Assembly: GCF_954871325.1 (NCBI RefSeq)
Contig: NC_088778.1
Span: forward strand, 5,923,743 to 5,987,742
Length of the DNA: 64,000 nucleotides
Reading direction: 5' to 3'
Source of the DNA: Gordionus sp. m RMFG-2023
Taxonomy: Eukaryota; Nematomorpha; Gordioida; Chordodea; Parachordodidae
The notes beneath the pieces were generated by a model. It had not been told where the DNA came from, did no database searches, and worked only from the letters and a program-made list of their open reading frames with translations. Below, in pieces: positions 35,042-50,000 of the stretch; within the stretch, counting starts at the first letter, position 1; every line of letters begins with the position of its first letter. The position numbers were made by a program, and so were the translations under genes.

Positions 35042-38000
35042 CTAAAAATTGGTTCGATCACAATTTAGTATTATTTTGTAAACGTTGAAGCGCGATTTAT
35101 AAAATTTGGCAAGTCAGGAGATAATCAAATTATATTTAATGATATTTTTAAATAACCCAATGTTCTAACGTTAAGAAAATCAATATTCGCAGAGGATAGA
35201 AAGGATAAAATTATAGACATTTTTTTTTATAATTAATAACAAAAAACCATAATAAAAAAAATTGTTCATTAATAAATCTTAGTTTATATGATTTACTAAG
35301 CCCTTCAAACAACTCACTTTAATGGTATTTTCGTCCGTTTTTAGGAGGTTGGTGGTACTTTCATTTTGTAAAAAGTTTTTATCATTTTCATTCTTATCGA
35401 GATCTAGATATTTATAATGCAAGATCGAATCCACGTCTAACCTAACATAATTATTGGGACAGGTTTCCCAATAATTGACCAACTTTCATAAAAATAATAT
35501 AAAATATAAGTTTAATTAAATGAAGTATTATAATCTCGATTAAGATAAATAGAGAATGGATTGTGAAAAATTAAAAATATATCGAAAAAGAAAAATAGAG
35601 AATGGATTGCGAAAAATTAAAAATATATCGAAAAAGAAAACGGTTCATATTTAGAATTGATTATTCTTTTTTTAAGGTAATAAATATCTAATATATATCA
35701 ACCTTTTTGATCTCGTCAAACGTTCGTGAATGTATATTCCTCTCGAAACATTGTTTGATGTCAGCCTCTAGTTCACATATGTACACCTAAGGATTAAAGA
35801 AAAAGAACTATAAAATTGATAAAAAGAGTATATATAAATGTTTTAACGAATCTTGTGTATTTGATATAACGTGAAATCCTAATTGAGAAGCGAAATGAGA
35901 TAAATCCCCGAGGTCTCCCAATTTTCGGTTGACACTATCCATAACGATAAAATTATGAGTGCCAGATGCCATGAGTTTTTTGATGGATTTGGTCAAGCTT
36001 TGCACATACTGGGATTCCATATCAGCTTCAAAATTATACTTATTATCCTATGTCAATGTGAAAATGTAAGGATTTTTAATTTATAGTATATTCAACCTCA
36101 TCTATAAAATAGTCATCTAAAGATAAAATTCGAAGCATATCTGCTTTGTTCACTTTCGAGATTATATCCTGCCGTTTTTATATAAAAAAAAGTATTATAG
36201 AATGTGTTTCGTATGTTGTTAAAAATAATACTTTTATAAGTTTGGATAGATAAGATTTTCCTGAACCAGGTAAGCCTCTCATTATAATAAGCGCTTTATT
36301 GCTAGGAGAATCTAAAATATATTGGATCTTCTTGACAATAGGAGGATCAATGGGTTCTTGGTAATCAGAATAACTTTATGTAAAGAAAAATCGACATTAG
36401 GTGCTAATGAAACTTGGATTTTCCCCAATATATTACAATAGACGTCATATATCTATTGTTAAACAGGTGGAATGAACTGAAATAAATTATCTTATTAGAG
36501 CTATCATGATAACCTGACTCCAACATAGAAATGGTCTGAGTACTTTTTATTAATCGAATTACCTAAATATTTTACTAGCCATAATTTTAAAAATAGTAAA
36601 GGTAATTCATAATTTCTTCCTACTATATCAGAAATTTAAGAAAATGGATATAAAACCTAATGGGATAATGGTATTTCTAAAAGATCTATCATCTACTATT
36701 GTAAATATAACTATACTAAAACACATATTTTTCCTCATGTGAAACATTTATCTTGATTTCTTGTCATTTGAAGAAAACAATCGAGTCCAAATATTTTTGA
36801 TCTGTATAAATAAAAATCTTTGATCTAAATCCTATTCAGGTTGAGATATTAGAATATCGGCAGCCCATTTATTAATATGAAGTTGTGAGAAAAATCTAAT
36901 TCTAATAAGATTTATGAGGCAGAAACATTTTTTAAAAGGCTCTAACACTTAGAAATGAAATAGAAAATAAAAAAAGGCAGTGAAATTATCAAGTGTAATA
37001 ATGAAGTTAGATAACTGGGAAATAATTTTTAAACTACCAAGGAAATATACTCCTTATCCAATAAGTTGAATTATTAGTTATTTCAAGAGAAGGTCAAATA
37101 GAATAAGGTTTTGGAATGATCTAGTCTCAAACGATTTAAAATATTTTATTATAATATCTTAAACATTTTCAAAAAATTATGATTCTTTTTAAGACTTGTT
37201 CAAGGACTAAAGATTCTATTCCTCAAGGAAATAAGAAGCTTTAGATAATCGTTTTCTTTTTTGATAAAGAATTTTTGGCAAGCTAAGAGCTAAATGACAT
37301 TTTGGTAAAATTATTATTTTTGTACCGAAAAGAAGCAAATGAAGTTTGAAATTATAGATTCAGAGGCCCTAATCATATGTATTCAGCATTAATTTAGATG
37401 TGTCAATCAGATAGATAAATGTGTACCAGTAGTATTGAACTGGAGAAAGTTTATTGATTCAAATAAGATTAGACCACTAAAATATACACATAGATTTTAA
37501 AATTGATATCGGAAATTCTTCTTATAGATTTTCCAATCAAGATTTACTGGTTACAATTATTCCTTTCAACTTACTTTATTACCTTCCCTTTGCATCATGA
37601 TTTTATTTATACAAACCATCAGTAACTTTCATGTCTGTATGTTAGTATCAGTGTTATTTTTTTAACTTTAAATCATTTTTTGAGCACGTTTTTTACGTTT
37701 AAAAAAATCTGATTTTATCACTACTCTGCGATATTTAGAAGTTTTGCCATGAATATTTGAACTTTATATCATTTTTATTTTCGGTAAAATTATACTTCTA
37801 CGTTCTAAAAAACGCGATAAAAATGATTTTAATTTTAAAAAAATAAGAGTGACGATAGCATATATAGTGGCATCTATAAATACAATATTACTATAATATG
37901 TTATATTTAATTTTTTTATATAATTTAAAAGGTAGAAAAAAAACTTAAGTTAATTATTACTAATATAAATTTTTAGAAAATTATACCATGGTAGCACCTT

Positions 38001-41000
38001 TGCTTTTCAAGGCTAATGATTTGATTTGTGTCGATCCACAAATTTTTCACCAATCCAATATTTATACTTATTTACTATCTATCTTTGAACCAATAAAAAT
38101 ATCAATATTTTCTATTTTAAAAAAACCAACTAAAGAAATTATTAAGTGTATTTTGTTTTATTCACTAAAAGCTAATAATCTTATTTAAAATATTTGCAAG
38201 AGTTAAAAGGCTTGACTTAACCGATTTTTAAAAACGGCTCTCAAGGTTTTAGCAAAATATCCTCGAAATTTGGCCAATAGAGTTCTAACCTTTCTGTCAT
38301 CTATTTACAAAATAAATAAGTTATTTACTTTTTGTCAAAATCTTAGGTTAACCGTTTTTAAAAATTTGCTAAAACCGTTTATACAAAAACAATAAAAATG
38401 TCGGATTGGTGCTAAATACCAGTGCCGATTAAGTATAAAATATCGGCACAGCCCTGTGAATGATAATCCCTGTCAGATAAATATAGCCAAGCTATCAAAT
38501 TTTACTAAAATAAAAGTATACCCATTTTTCAATATAAATATTTTTATCAAGTAGGTCAGGTTAAATTATTTTGATAAAACGAGGTTAATTAATATCTCAG
38601 CCTGATATATTTTTCAAAGCTGGTGCATATTCTTTTAACCCCTATAAAAGTTTGTGCAATCTTTGCCACGCAGGTTTGCAATGGGCGGGGGATAGAAAAA
38701 ATTAAATTGGATGAGCTAGTCAAACTGTTTTTAAACTAATGGCTGACAAGTTAAAAATTAAAATTTTCGGTGGGCTACTGGTTTAGATCTTAGCAACGCC
38801 ACCCATGCCATAAAAAATAATTATAATTTAAATAATAATAATTTAGGGATGTTTTCATTTATAAAAAAAAAGAAAAGTCCGAGGGAGGAGGTTCATTATC
38901 CATGCAACAAAGGCTTGATTATATATAATGCAAAATTATATTTAATAGTACAACGTCAATTGTTTACTTTTTAAAATCGATTCTACAGATCAATTTAGGC
39001 ATTAATTATTAGTTTTTTAAACCTCTCATTATCTCAATGGTCTTTACTCTTTAGTTTATTTGTTCCATCTCGATTTTGCAAAGCTGAGTTTAAGATAATT
39101 TTTATTTTATATTAATTCAAGACTACTAATAAAATTGATTAATGCTTAACTTCGTTAGATTAATCCTTCATAGTAAGAAAAGTAAAATTAAATCCATATG
39201 GAAATTTTTAAGCCTAATTTGAAAGTAATAATTTTCCATGCAATTAAGTAAAAACATGGTATTTTCGAAATATAGATTAGATCTTACGATATATGCAGAA
39301 CTAATAATTTGAAACAAAATCTAAAAATTAATAGAAACGCACAATATAGCTTAAAAGCCTATGGCACATTAAAACAGAGCTACATATTATTTTAAGTTAA
39401 TAGTGATCAACATTGAACGTTTGTTTTGTTGATTTTTCGGTGTAATATTATTCAATCTTAATGGCAATAAGGGAAGGAATCAATGATTGGGCAAATTAAA
39501 AGATAATAAACCTGTGAAAATTAGGAGAATCACTGTGATGGAAATCATAATTCACATTTTGGAAATGATGACGAGGCATGTCTCGCCTGCGTATTTCTGA
39601 ACCTAGCATATTTATAATAATTTTATTATTTAAAAATGCCTATGATTTTGACACGTATAATATTTATATAATCAATTAAAGATTATTGATAATATTTCTA
39701 ATAATTCATGTTATTTATTTCTTGAGTAATAACATAAATTTAATTAATAGAATTCCCTAATTAGAAGTGATTTTTAGATAAATATTCTAAAATTCACTAG
39801 AATTAAATTTTAATTAATAGAATTCCCTAATTAGAAGTGATTTTTAGATAATAACCTAAAATTCATTAAAATTAAATTTAAAAAGAATTTTCTATATAAT
39901 TTTTTTTATTCAAACTCATAATAAAATTAAACATCATATTTTTTATACCACTTTTATTTTTGTATACCATAATAAAATTTACATTGAATATAATTTGTAT
40001 ATAATAAAATAATAATATGTATGGTGTATCTACTATATAAAAAAGGTTTCATTAAACACTTTGAAAGATCACTATCCACGCACAAATAGTATATTTATAA
40101 CATTTAAATTAATTATTCCAACAAAAAATATTGTTCCCAAACTATCTTTAGCAATTTAAAATAAAATAATTACTCTCTTATATGCTATTCTTTTCTTAAA
40201 CAATATGAAAATTTATTTACAATACAAGTTAAATATAAATGGGCGATGGATAGGCTTTATAAAGCTTATAGTAATGCAGTTAAAAAAATAACCTTACATT
40301 TACTTTATTTAAATTAATTAAACAAAATCTGTTCGAATTATCATTTTTGTTAATATGATAAAAGGATCATCAAAGCTTAAAATTCACTAATGTACGGAAT
40401 CCATATAATAAGATATAATGTAATATTTAAATGTATAGTACATGAGAAATGTATTTATCAAAAAAGGAATCTTGTAGCAGCGATTACAATTTGCTGTATA
40501 GATTTAGGGTATCTTAGATACCTTATTATTTGATTTGATCTTGAATTTAAATAATAAAAGGGAAAAGTTTATTAAATTTTTACAAAAATAATTTATTATA
40601 AAAAATTTTTAAATAATTGTCTGCAGTAACCCTATAACTTAGTCATTAATTAAAAATAGAGCTTTATGGTTATACAAGGTTAAACTACTATATAATTTTA
40701 TCAATCGTTCATATCAATTACTTCCATCGTGAGCAGTAGCCCCCTGTTGATACTCAAAATTATCATTGGAGTCATTATGATCATAGCTTTAAAAGAATTA
40801 ATATAAATTATTCAGTATTTCAAAGATAAAATAGTTTGAAAAAATTTCCAATTTATTGATAATGAGATGGCCTTATGCATTTTAAGATTTAAATATCATT
40901 AATCATTATAATTAGTAAAAAAAATATGTGAAAAAACATTTTCTGCCCTTGCAAAGCTCTCAAAATGTATATATAATTCGTTACCCTTGTGAATCATTTT

Positions 41001-44000
41001 GATTATCATCGTATGAAGAATCATTGTTGAACTGATATTGCTGATCATTGTTTTCATTTTGCCAAGAATTGGAACCCTGATCATTGTAATTTGAACTGCA
41101 AGAAAGAAATATATATATACAACAATACTATATATAGTTTCAAATTATCAATGGTATATTTATAACAAAACAATATTACCCAAAATAATCCCTTTTCCAT
41201 TTTTTTGAATCTTTGTAATAAAAATATTTAAATTCATTTAATTACCCTCCATGTTGTGAATTTTCTTTCGGAGAACGACTTCTATCTCTCCCTCCATCCC
41301 TATTGATAAAAGATTATAATGTAAAAATTAATTTATTTAGGTTAGTCAAATCTCAGCATTTTATTCTAAGCTAAGTATGAGCTAACTCAATTTTAATTTT
41401 AAGCAAATATTACCTCCTATCAGAGATTCAATACTCAGGGTATTGGTCAGTATGTATAAAGTTGGCCCAATTCGTAATTTTTAAAAAAATTCGATTTTCC
41501 ATATTTATTATTTAAATCAAGATTTAGATCAAATACTTTTTAATTAGAGAAGTACGGATTTAGATCCAAAACTAACATGTAAGAATTTTTTTAATTCAGT
41601 AATATACACCTTTGGAAATACACGGGTAATGCTACAGGTGACCAGGTCATAAAATTTTAGAAAATAATAAGCCATAAACTAATTTGATTTTTGTCAAATA
41701 TAAAGCTGACCCATTTTTAAACTGTTCAGGTAAAATAATAAAGTTTAAAAAATAGAAAGGTGGTTTAGCAGGACCATTATACAGGGTAAAGTTATAGTAA
41801 AAAGATTATTTACATCAGCTTCAGTAGAAAGAGTATTTTCATCATTAGGAGTGCATTCCAAACTTAAGATGTGTTTAGGAAAATTAGTTTTCTTTTAAAC
41901 AATTAAACTCAAATACCAATGTCAGGCATATGAAAAATACTTCTAATTATTAATCTATTATTATTAGAAGTTTGTTATAATTTTTACAAAAATGAATAAT
42001 TTCTCACTACATTGATATTAGAATTATACAATATTTTATACATTATATCAAAAATTGTAATAATGAAAATCAAAATAAATAAAGTAATTTAATATTTTTA
42101 TTTAATAAGTCATGATTACAAGTATGTAGTAAATAAAAATTTTTTAAAAATATTGATATAAATTAATGATTTTTTTAAATAAATCGGGGTAATTAAAATC
42201 GCTAAATCAAATTAATTTTCATTAGCCAATTCTAAGTATGGATATTGGCAGATACTTTTGATTTTACCAGATACCTGTGGTCTCAACATAAAGATGTTAA
42301 ACATTTAAAATTGTAAAAAAGATACTATTCATGGCTTTGTACACATATATAAATTAAATATAAATGATAAAATTAAGAGATAATAATGCAAACAAATTGG
42401 GGGTTTGCTGTGAGACTTAAATTATATTACCATTTGGAATGCATTATTTGCATTTGAAAGGCTCAATTTGTCCACACTAATCTCATTGCTTCTTTTAAAT
42501 AAATATCAAATTATTATTTTTTACTATTAGTCAATACTGTGCAATGTTATCAGTAATAGACTAAAAATGGTAACATCTCTGTCTTTTAAAATATTTAATA
42601 AAGAATAAGCTCGAAAGTATATAAAAAATAATATGACGCATTATTTAGCTGACCTATTATTTCCCCGCCATTTACCACGTCCTCTACCGCCACCACTATT
42701 ACCACCATATCTAGATCCTGAGTCTCCCCTTCCCCTTCCACCAGCACCCCGGAAACTGGGAAATGGGCTTCCCCTTGCATTGAACCTGGAGGGAGGAGGC
42801 CCAGGTGCTCTACCTCCGCGAAAATTCATGGCACCCATACCTCGCATTCGTAGCATCCACATCATACGCATAGCCAACATGGCGTTTGGAGGAGGATTGA
42901 AACGAGGATTACCCATGAGAGGAAAGGCCGGACGATTTGAAATGAAGTTTGGATTAACAAAATCGCCATCTAATAATATATATTAAAAGTATTAATGTGT
43001 AAATATGGTATTTAAAAATAAGTGTATAAGATAGAAGTACTTATATTTTCAGATCCAAATTTTTATAAAATTAGATTGTTGAAAAAAAATCAGGGTGTGA
43101 AACCAAACCATAAAAGCGGTATTATTTGCCAAACCTAACTGAAAAATTGCTTTCCAAACCTGAGCCGAACCTCAAAAAGGTATGTGAACTGGTTTGAACC
43201 ATTAGATAATCCAACTCTTTTAAAGATGAATATTATAATCAGATATTGCTATTTGACGTCAACTACCTAAATTAGCATATAGAAGTGTTCTCACAAAATT
43301 TATTCTTCCTTCTTATAGAACCAAACCTAAATCATGAACCGTTATTTTTGTCTGAACATTTGGATTCCTGAAAAAAATATGTATTCCAAAAAAACGGAAA
43401 AATTATAAGCACTAAACCTCAAGTATTATTAAACAAGTTCGAGATCATTCCTGAAATAGTATTCATATAAATATTAGGAAAATAAAAAGATTTAAATTTT
43501 TTGAAGGTCTGAGTAAGTGACAAAAATATTTTTTAAATTAAGGTTCAAATCTAATTTAGTTCGAGAAAATCTGTCTAATTCTGACCAGCCCAAGAGTCAT
43601 ATCAGACTAGGTTTGGGTATCAATTTGGACCAGTCCATGCTGAGGGCTTCTACAAAGGAGTTCAAAAATTACCAAGCTACCATAGCTAATCTGAATTAGA
43701 AACTGATATAAAAGAAAATTTAACATTTTAACTTAAAAAGTATTTATGTACAAAATCTTTGTGGTTAAAATAAAAAACCAGAGTGATTAACTAGTACATA
43801 TAGTTTGAAGAAAAAAAATCAAGAATTCTTTTTATAGATCTAAAATAAAATTTTAATTTGGGGTTTCAAAGATATTTGCAATAAATATCACAAAAAATTT
43901 GAAATTTTATATAAAATATAAAAAAATATATATTTTCACTTGTTTATATTTAATGTAAACAAGATACACTTAACTACTATAAATGCACTTATATTTTAAA

Positions 44001-47000
44001 TAACATCAAATTATTGCAATTCAAATTGATAAATTGATATGGTGCAGTTATTGTGATTAAATAATAGTCAATAAATTATGCTTTGATCTTTGTAATTGAA
44101 TTTTTTTGATATAATAGTTTATTGAATTAAACGATTGTAATTGTTTTTTTTAAATATATTAGTTTCTTGAATTAAACTAGTGTCAAAAAAAAATTGGAAT
44201 TAAGTCCACTACCTCATTCAAAATAAGTATCCAGTATATCATGAGTAAAATTATTATTATAATTCACTAACCATCGCCACTGTTTTGATCATCTTCGTTA
44301 TCATTGGGTTCATTGGGAATGTCAAATCCTTGTTTCTTATTGGCTGGCGGAGCTCCAAGCAAACCTCCTTTGTTAGGAAAGTCACCTTTGTCAATAAAGT
44401 CCCCTTTGTTAGGAAAGTCATCTAGAGGAAAACCCCCTTTGTTAGGGAAGTCATCTTTAGGAAAACCCCCTTTGTTAGGAAAGTCATCTTTAGGAAAACC
44501 CCCTTTGTTAGGAAAGTCATCTTTAGGAAAACCCCCTTTGTTTGGAAAGTCCCCTTTGCTGGGAAAGTCACCTCTGTTAGCAAAATCTCCTTTGTTAGGA
44601 AAGTCACCTTTGTTAGGAAAATCCCCTTTGTTAGAAAAGTTTCCTCTGTTGGAAAAGTCACCCTTGTTAGGGAAATCCCCTTTTTTAGAAAAGTCACCTT
44701 TGTTACCAAAGTCACCTTTATTAAGATTGCCACCTTTATTAGGAGACCTGTCTGGCTTTCTTTGATAATTTGAGGAAGTATTCTTAAAATAAATAATAGC
44801 AAAATTTATATGTATAGATTGGTATAATCTGTCATAAACAAAAACACACAAAAAAGGAAAATATTCCGAGAGCACAATGCTGGTCAGCAAACAGATATTA
44901 GTTAAATTGTATAATGCCCTAAAATTTTAGACTGAGTCTAAAAACTTATCTACATAGGTTATAATGTTATGAAAATCTTTGATTTTCTAATGTTGTATGT
45001 ATGCTTATTTTATTCCATATAAAATTAATAAAATGATTGCCAAGTAGAAATATTAGTGAATGAGTACATTAAACTTTAAATAAAGATTGTAGTAATAAAA
45101 ATATTTTTAACTAATATGAAATAAACAGTATTTAATCTCCAATTAATGATAAATAAAAACCATCTGGCAATAGAGCATCTTAATTTACAATTGGAGATTT
45201 AGTGAATAAGCCTATAGCTTGATTATAGATCTGGCCAGTTCATAATTAAATTGTATTGGAAACAAGTGAGGTTTATAAATAAAAGGTTTTTTTTTTATTA
45301 TTTTTTAAAAATGATAAATTAATAAACAAGATATTTGGTTAAAATACAAAAAAAATTTATCTTTATGAATAAAATATTGAAAACTGTTCATTAATTATAT
45401 TTATTTGTTTAAGATATATTTATATATCTTAATACATTTTTATTGAATTGCAATCTATGTAGTTCTGTTAAACTAGAGATGTGAACCTGAACCCGGGTTC
45501 AGGAATTATAACCTTTATTTAACGGAAATTTTTTATAACAGGAACTTAATCTAAAGAGGTAACTTGTCTCGGGTCCGTTTTACCCCTGGTTGATAAGTTG
45601 TCCATAAATCGGTCTCTGTTTGGTAAATGCGCAACCAAACAATTATGTTCGGGTTCACATCTCTGCGTTAAACAGCTCGATTTAAGCTTATTTTAAAGCT
45701 AATTCGATATTTAATCCAGAAAATTATAATAAAAGCCAGAAGGTTTTTTCATAGATGTGGCCCAAAAGTTTGGACATTTAATAGCAAAATCTCGAGGCTT
45801 GGCAATATTTTTGGCCAAAATATATAGTTAGCTGTTTTCAAATGGGCTTAAATCGAGCTATTTAACAACACTAAATCTATGTATATGTGTTAATATACAT
45901 TTTTTTATTTTCCAGACTAAACCTAGTCAGATTATAAAATTTAGAATCAAATATTGATGAAAAAATTGGTTCCATTACATCTTTACTTGTAATTAAAAAA
46001 AATTAAAATAAATCAGTATTTGCAAACTCGTTTTCCAGTGTTAGATCCTCCAGATCTATTGTCATTGCCACCCCATCTACTAAATCTTTTCCTTTCACCA
46101 TTATTATTTTTATTATCATCAAAGCCTCGTCCATCATTTCTCCCTCTATTAACATTTTCATTTGGTGGAAACAATGGTTTGGGTTTGGGTGAGAAAAGTG
46201 GTTTGGGAGAGTTAAAGGCAGCTTGATTAGGTTGATACTTCCCATTGAATCCTGAAGAGTTATTCATCATAGCTGCCGTCATATTAGGGTTGTAGGTATA
46301 TCCCCCACCCATAGGGTTAAAGCCTCCTCCATTAAAACCTGTCATATTACCCCCAATATTGCTGGCTGATGGTTGTAAGCCTGACATATTATTAGAGCTT
46401 TGTTGTTGGGACGTGTTAGCATTGTTGAAGGATGATGGATTGAAAGATGAGTTGTTTTGGAATTGAAGTTGGGCAGATGGGTTATTTTGAAGATGTTGGG
46501 CTGATGGGCTGATTTGGGTGGATGAGTTGTTTTGGGGATGTTGGGCAGATTGAAGATGTTGGACAGATGGGTTGTTGGAAGTTAGTGATTGTTGGTGGAA
46601 CATTGAGGAATTGTTTGCTAATTGGGGATTTATATATAATAAGATGAAGTGATAATATTTAGTAAATTACATTTTTTATAAATAGAGATAAGGTAATATC
46701 TAATATTTGATATTTGGAATTATTTAAAAGGCAACATATTCAAAATCACACATTTTAAAAAACCTCCCATCATATTAACATTGAATCCTGCCATTTGCAT
46801 CATAGCTTGATTTTGTTGTTGCTGAAGCATTAGGTTATTCTGTTGAGACATCATCTGAGCATTTTGGTTTGGGTTGTATATGATGGGGGCAGATTGAAAC
46901 GAGTTGTTAAATGGGAAACCCATTCCCATCATAGAATTAGAAGCAGAGGGAAAGGGTGATTGAAAGGGTTGATTGGCGTTGATATTATTGACAGTAGTGG

Positions 47001-50000
47001 CATTATTACTAGTCTCCTTTGTCTTCAGTTCAGTAAGGGATATCTGAATGGCAGATTTTTTAGTGCTAATCTCTTGCTTTTTAGCGTTCATTTGAGTCTT
47101 CCAGGTGTTCCATTGCTCCTCATATTGTTTAAACTGTTCCTTGTTAGGATGGTTTTTGTTTTGTTCTTTCCATTGATCAAACTGTTTCTCCCAATCCTTG
47201 TATTGGCTAATTGAGAAAAATGTTTAAGAAAATTTAATTCAACTCAAAGGGAATAAGAAACTTTGTAATTAAAAATAATGATTATAATAGTGTAAAGGAT
47301 GGAATGTTTGGTAATCAAAAAGTGACATATTTGTAAAAATAAGGGAATGGAAACATTATTTTAAAGATTTTTCAAAAAAGGAATATGATTCAAATGTTCC
47401 AGAAGCTCCCAAGTTTTTCTAAACTATTCCAACTTGATATGTTTTTAATATAAAACTTAAACTAACTGAACCTGAACATTTTCATTCAAAAAATAGGAGT
47501 GGAATAGGTAGCAATAGATACGATAAATTATAAAAGGATCTTAAGTGAACAGAATATAAAATAGCATTGTATTAGATCCCCCTGGTTTAAAACCCATCGT
47601 GTCGGACTTGGCAATCAAGTGCTGGATAATAATTACCATGTTTCTTTTTTAGTTTTTGCATACTATAATCAAAGTAGTTAAAAAAAAATTTAATTAGCCT
47701 AAATGAAACATCAGTAAACTCCTTTTTTGTTTATTTCAGAAAAAAAAATAAGCATTAAAAAATAGTATCAGTATTCTTTGTATTGGAAAAGGGTTTGGAA
47801 GATAAAATTTCTCAATCAATAAATGAATGAATTTGTGATTATCTTAGGGATATTTATTCTTTCTATCATTTTAACATTAATTCATAACAATACAATTATG
47901 TTTTAGCCAAACCCTTTCAATTTTGAGAAATCATGTATACAATACTAAACTTGAATAAAAATATTAGCTCTCTTGCTCCTATCTTGTTGAAGATATATAA
48001 TATGTCAAGGTATTGAATATGACTAGGGTTGTATCAATATGATAAGTGTATATATTAGATTTTTAGAAAAAAATTGGAATGACCGATATTTTTAAAAAAA
48101 ATTAATCGATACCAATTTTATATATATTGAACTAATTTTTCCCATTCTCATAATAAATCATCATAACTCTAATCAAAAAGTGTAAAAGAAGGTGGCACTT
48201 ATAAAATAAAAATGTTTATTATTTATTTTATATTTATTAAGGATAGTAATAAAAGAAAATTACCCAAAATTTTTGTATATTTTTATGTCTATTGTATATT
48301 CCATTGTTTTTATATATATCATGCTAATTTAAATTTCTTATTTAACAAAGATATCAATGTTTTATTTCCAATCAATCCTCTTTATTATTGGAAAGTTCAT
48401 GTCCTAAAGTTTCCAACTTTGGCAAACCTTGCAGGTAAATATTTGGCATCTCCTCCAACAAGATCAAAAACAGTCTTCATAACAGATAGTGATATAGTCC
48501 TCATATGGGATGGTTATTATCACATATACTTTAAGCTCTTCTTTATAAGCAATATCCTTAATTATAATTTAAAGTATTTCATTATTTATTATTTTATTAA
48601 TTGATAGTATTTATTTTGTTTTTACTTTTTATTGAAATAATAAAAACAGTTTGTTATACATAAAATTTGATATGAATATAATGGTGCTAGCATATAAACT
48701 TATACTTATTAGCTAAAATAGGCAAGAAAATTTTGATCATCATAAAAAGATATATTATGGAACTATATGTATAATTAATCTTTAAGGGCTGTAACTTAAT
48801 AAAATAAGAAATTAAATACTATATATCTTTAAATATAAATCTACAAATTTAAAGATAAGGCATATTTTATTCCTATAGCTTTGACTCTTGATTTTTAAGA
48901 GTTGGGATAAGTGAATATTCTGAAAAACGTTTTTTTTTAAAAAATAGACAAATTTTCATTATTCTTTTATCTTATATTATATAAAACAATGACAAAAGAA
49001 TCTATGTAAATGTTTAAAATAAATATCAAAAATATAGGATTGGTAAAAAAAGTGCAACCCTAAAAATGACATAATTCAATTTAGGCTGAAAGTGAAGTAA
49101 TTGTAACTTAAAAATAGAGAAAAAATTTATCATTTATGGCAAATAGATTGTGTTGTTCAAATTCCAGAAGGTGAATATTTTTAAAAGGTTTTCCTGTCCT
49201 CCTGTAAAAAAATATTCAGCATGTAAAATTTGTAATAATTTTTAATTATGGATAGATATAACTTTGTCTAAAGTTTTTTAAAATTCTAAACTTCAGACCT
49301 GGTCATTGAAAATATTTTTATAATTTATCGACCTCCACTTGAAAATCTCTTTACCAAGACCATAGATTGAGTTTTTGGTTGCTCAAACTTGTATTAAGAA
49401 ATAATCGTTTATATTATTAATCATTAATCTAATACCAGTGTAACGCAATAGATTAACTTGCTCAAACTTTTATTAAGAAATAATAGTTTATATTATTCAT
49501 CAATCTAGTACCAGGGAAACGCAATAGATTAACTCCCCTTATTATATATCTCTAAGTTAAGATATCGCTATATATATTCACTCCCCCTTTGATAAATAAT
49601 TTTGAGTTGATTAATAACCAAGATTTTGATTACAATGCAAATTGATAGTGGAGAGTAAAATGATTATGTATTTTTTTTATTGCTAAAATTTTTGTAAATT
49701 AGATTTTTGAAATCAGTCGAATTTTAATTTTATTAATCTAATTTGTAAAAAACTGGAATCCTCATTTCAAATTTTCAAAAGTATATTATTTGTGAATAAA
49801 TATTATAAAATAGGATGACCACGATAATGTATAAAATTATCTAATGAACATAAACTACCAATCAACCTATGTTAGGCATCATGGCAATAAAAGAAAATTG
49901 AGAGTAAAAGCTAGCAAGTTTTAGTGCGGAAAGTAATTACACTCCAAGTCAGAGAAACTCTCAAGCTCACTCTATAGTAGATATGAGACAAATATGACAG

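Noticed and set aside
36400-37700. Search for an exon or transposase in YLPM1 intron 10
   Set aside because: Read in several frames on both strands; only short stop-interrupted stretches with no motif. YLPM1 exons 10 and 11 already join in phase.
42633-42986. 117-codon open frame on the + strand, Pro/Leu-rich
   Set aside because: It is the reverse strand of the RGG-box exon 6 of YLPM1; Gly/Arg codons read backwards give Pro/Leu-rich frames.
44304-44765. 153-codon + strand frame made of 'LLGKSP' repeats
   Set aside because: Shadow of the NKGDF coding minisatellite of YLPM1 exon 5. Repeats with unit lengths divisible by three keep several frames open. Only the - strand frame has matching splice phases with its neighbours.
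46020-46226. + strand frames opposite 46.0-47.2 kb
   Set aside because: Reverse-strand readings of YLPM1 exons 3 and 4, which align to human YLPM1 on the - strand.
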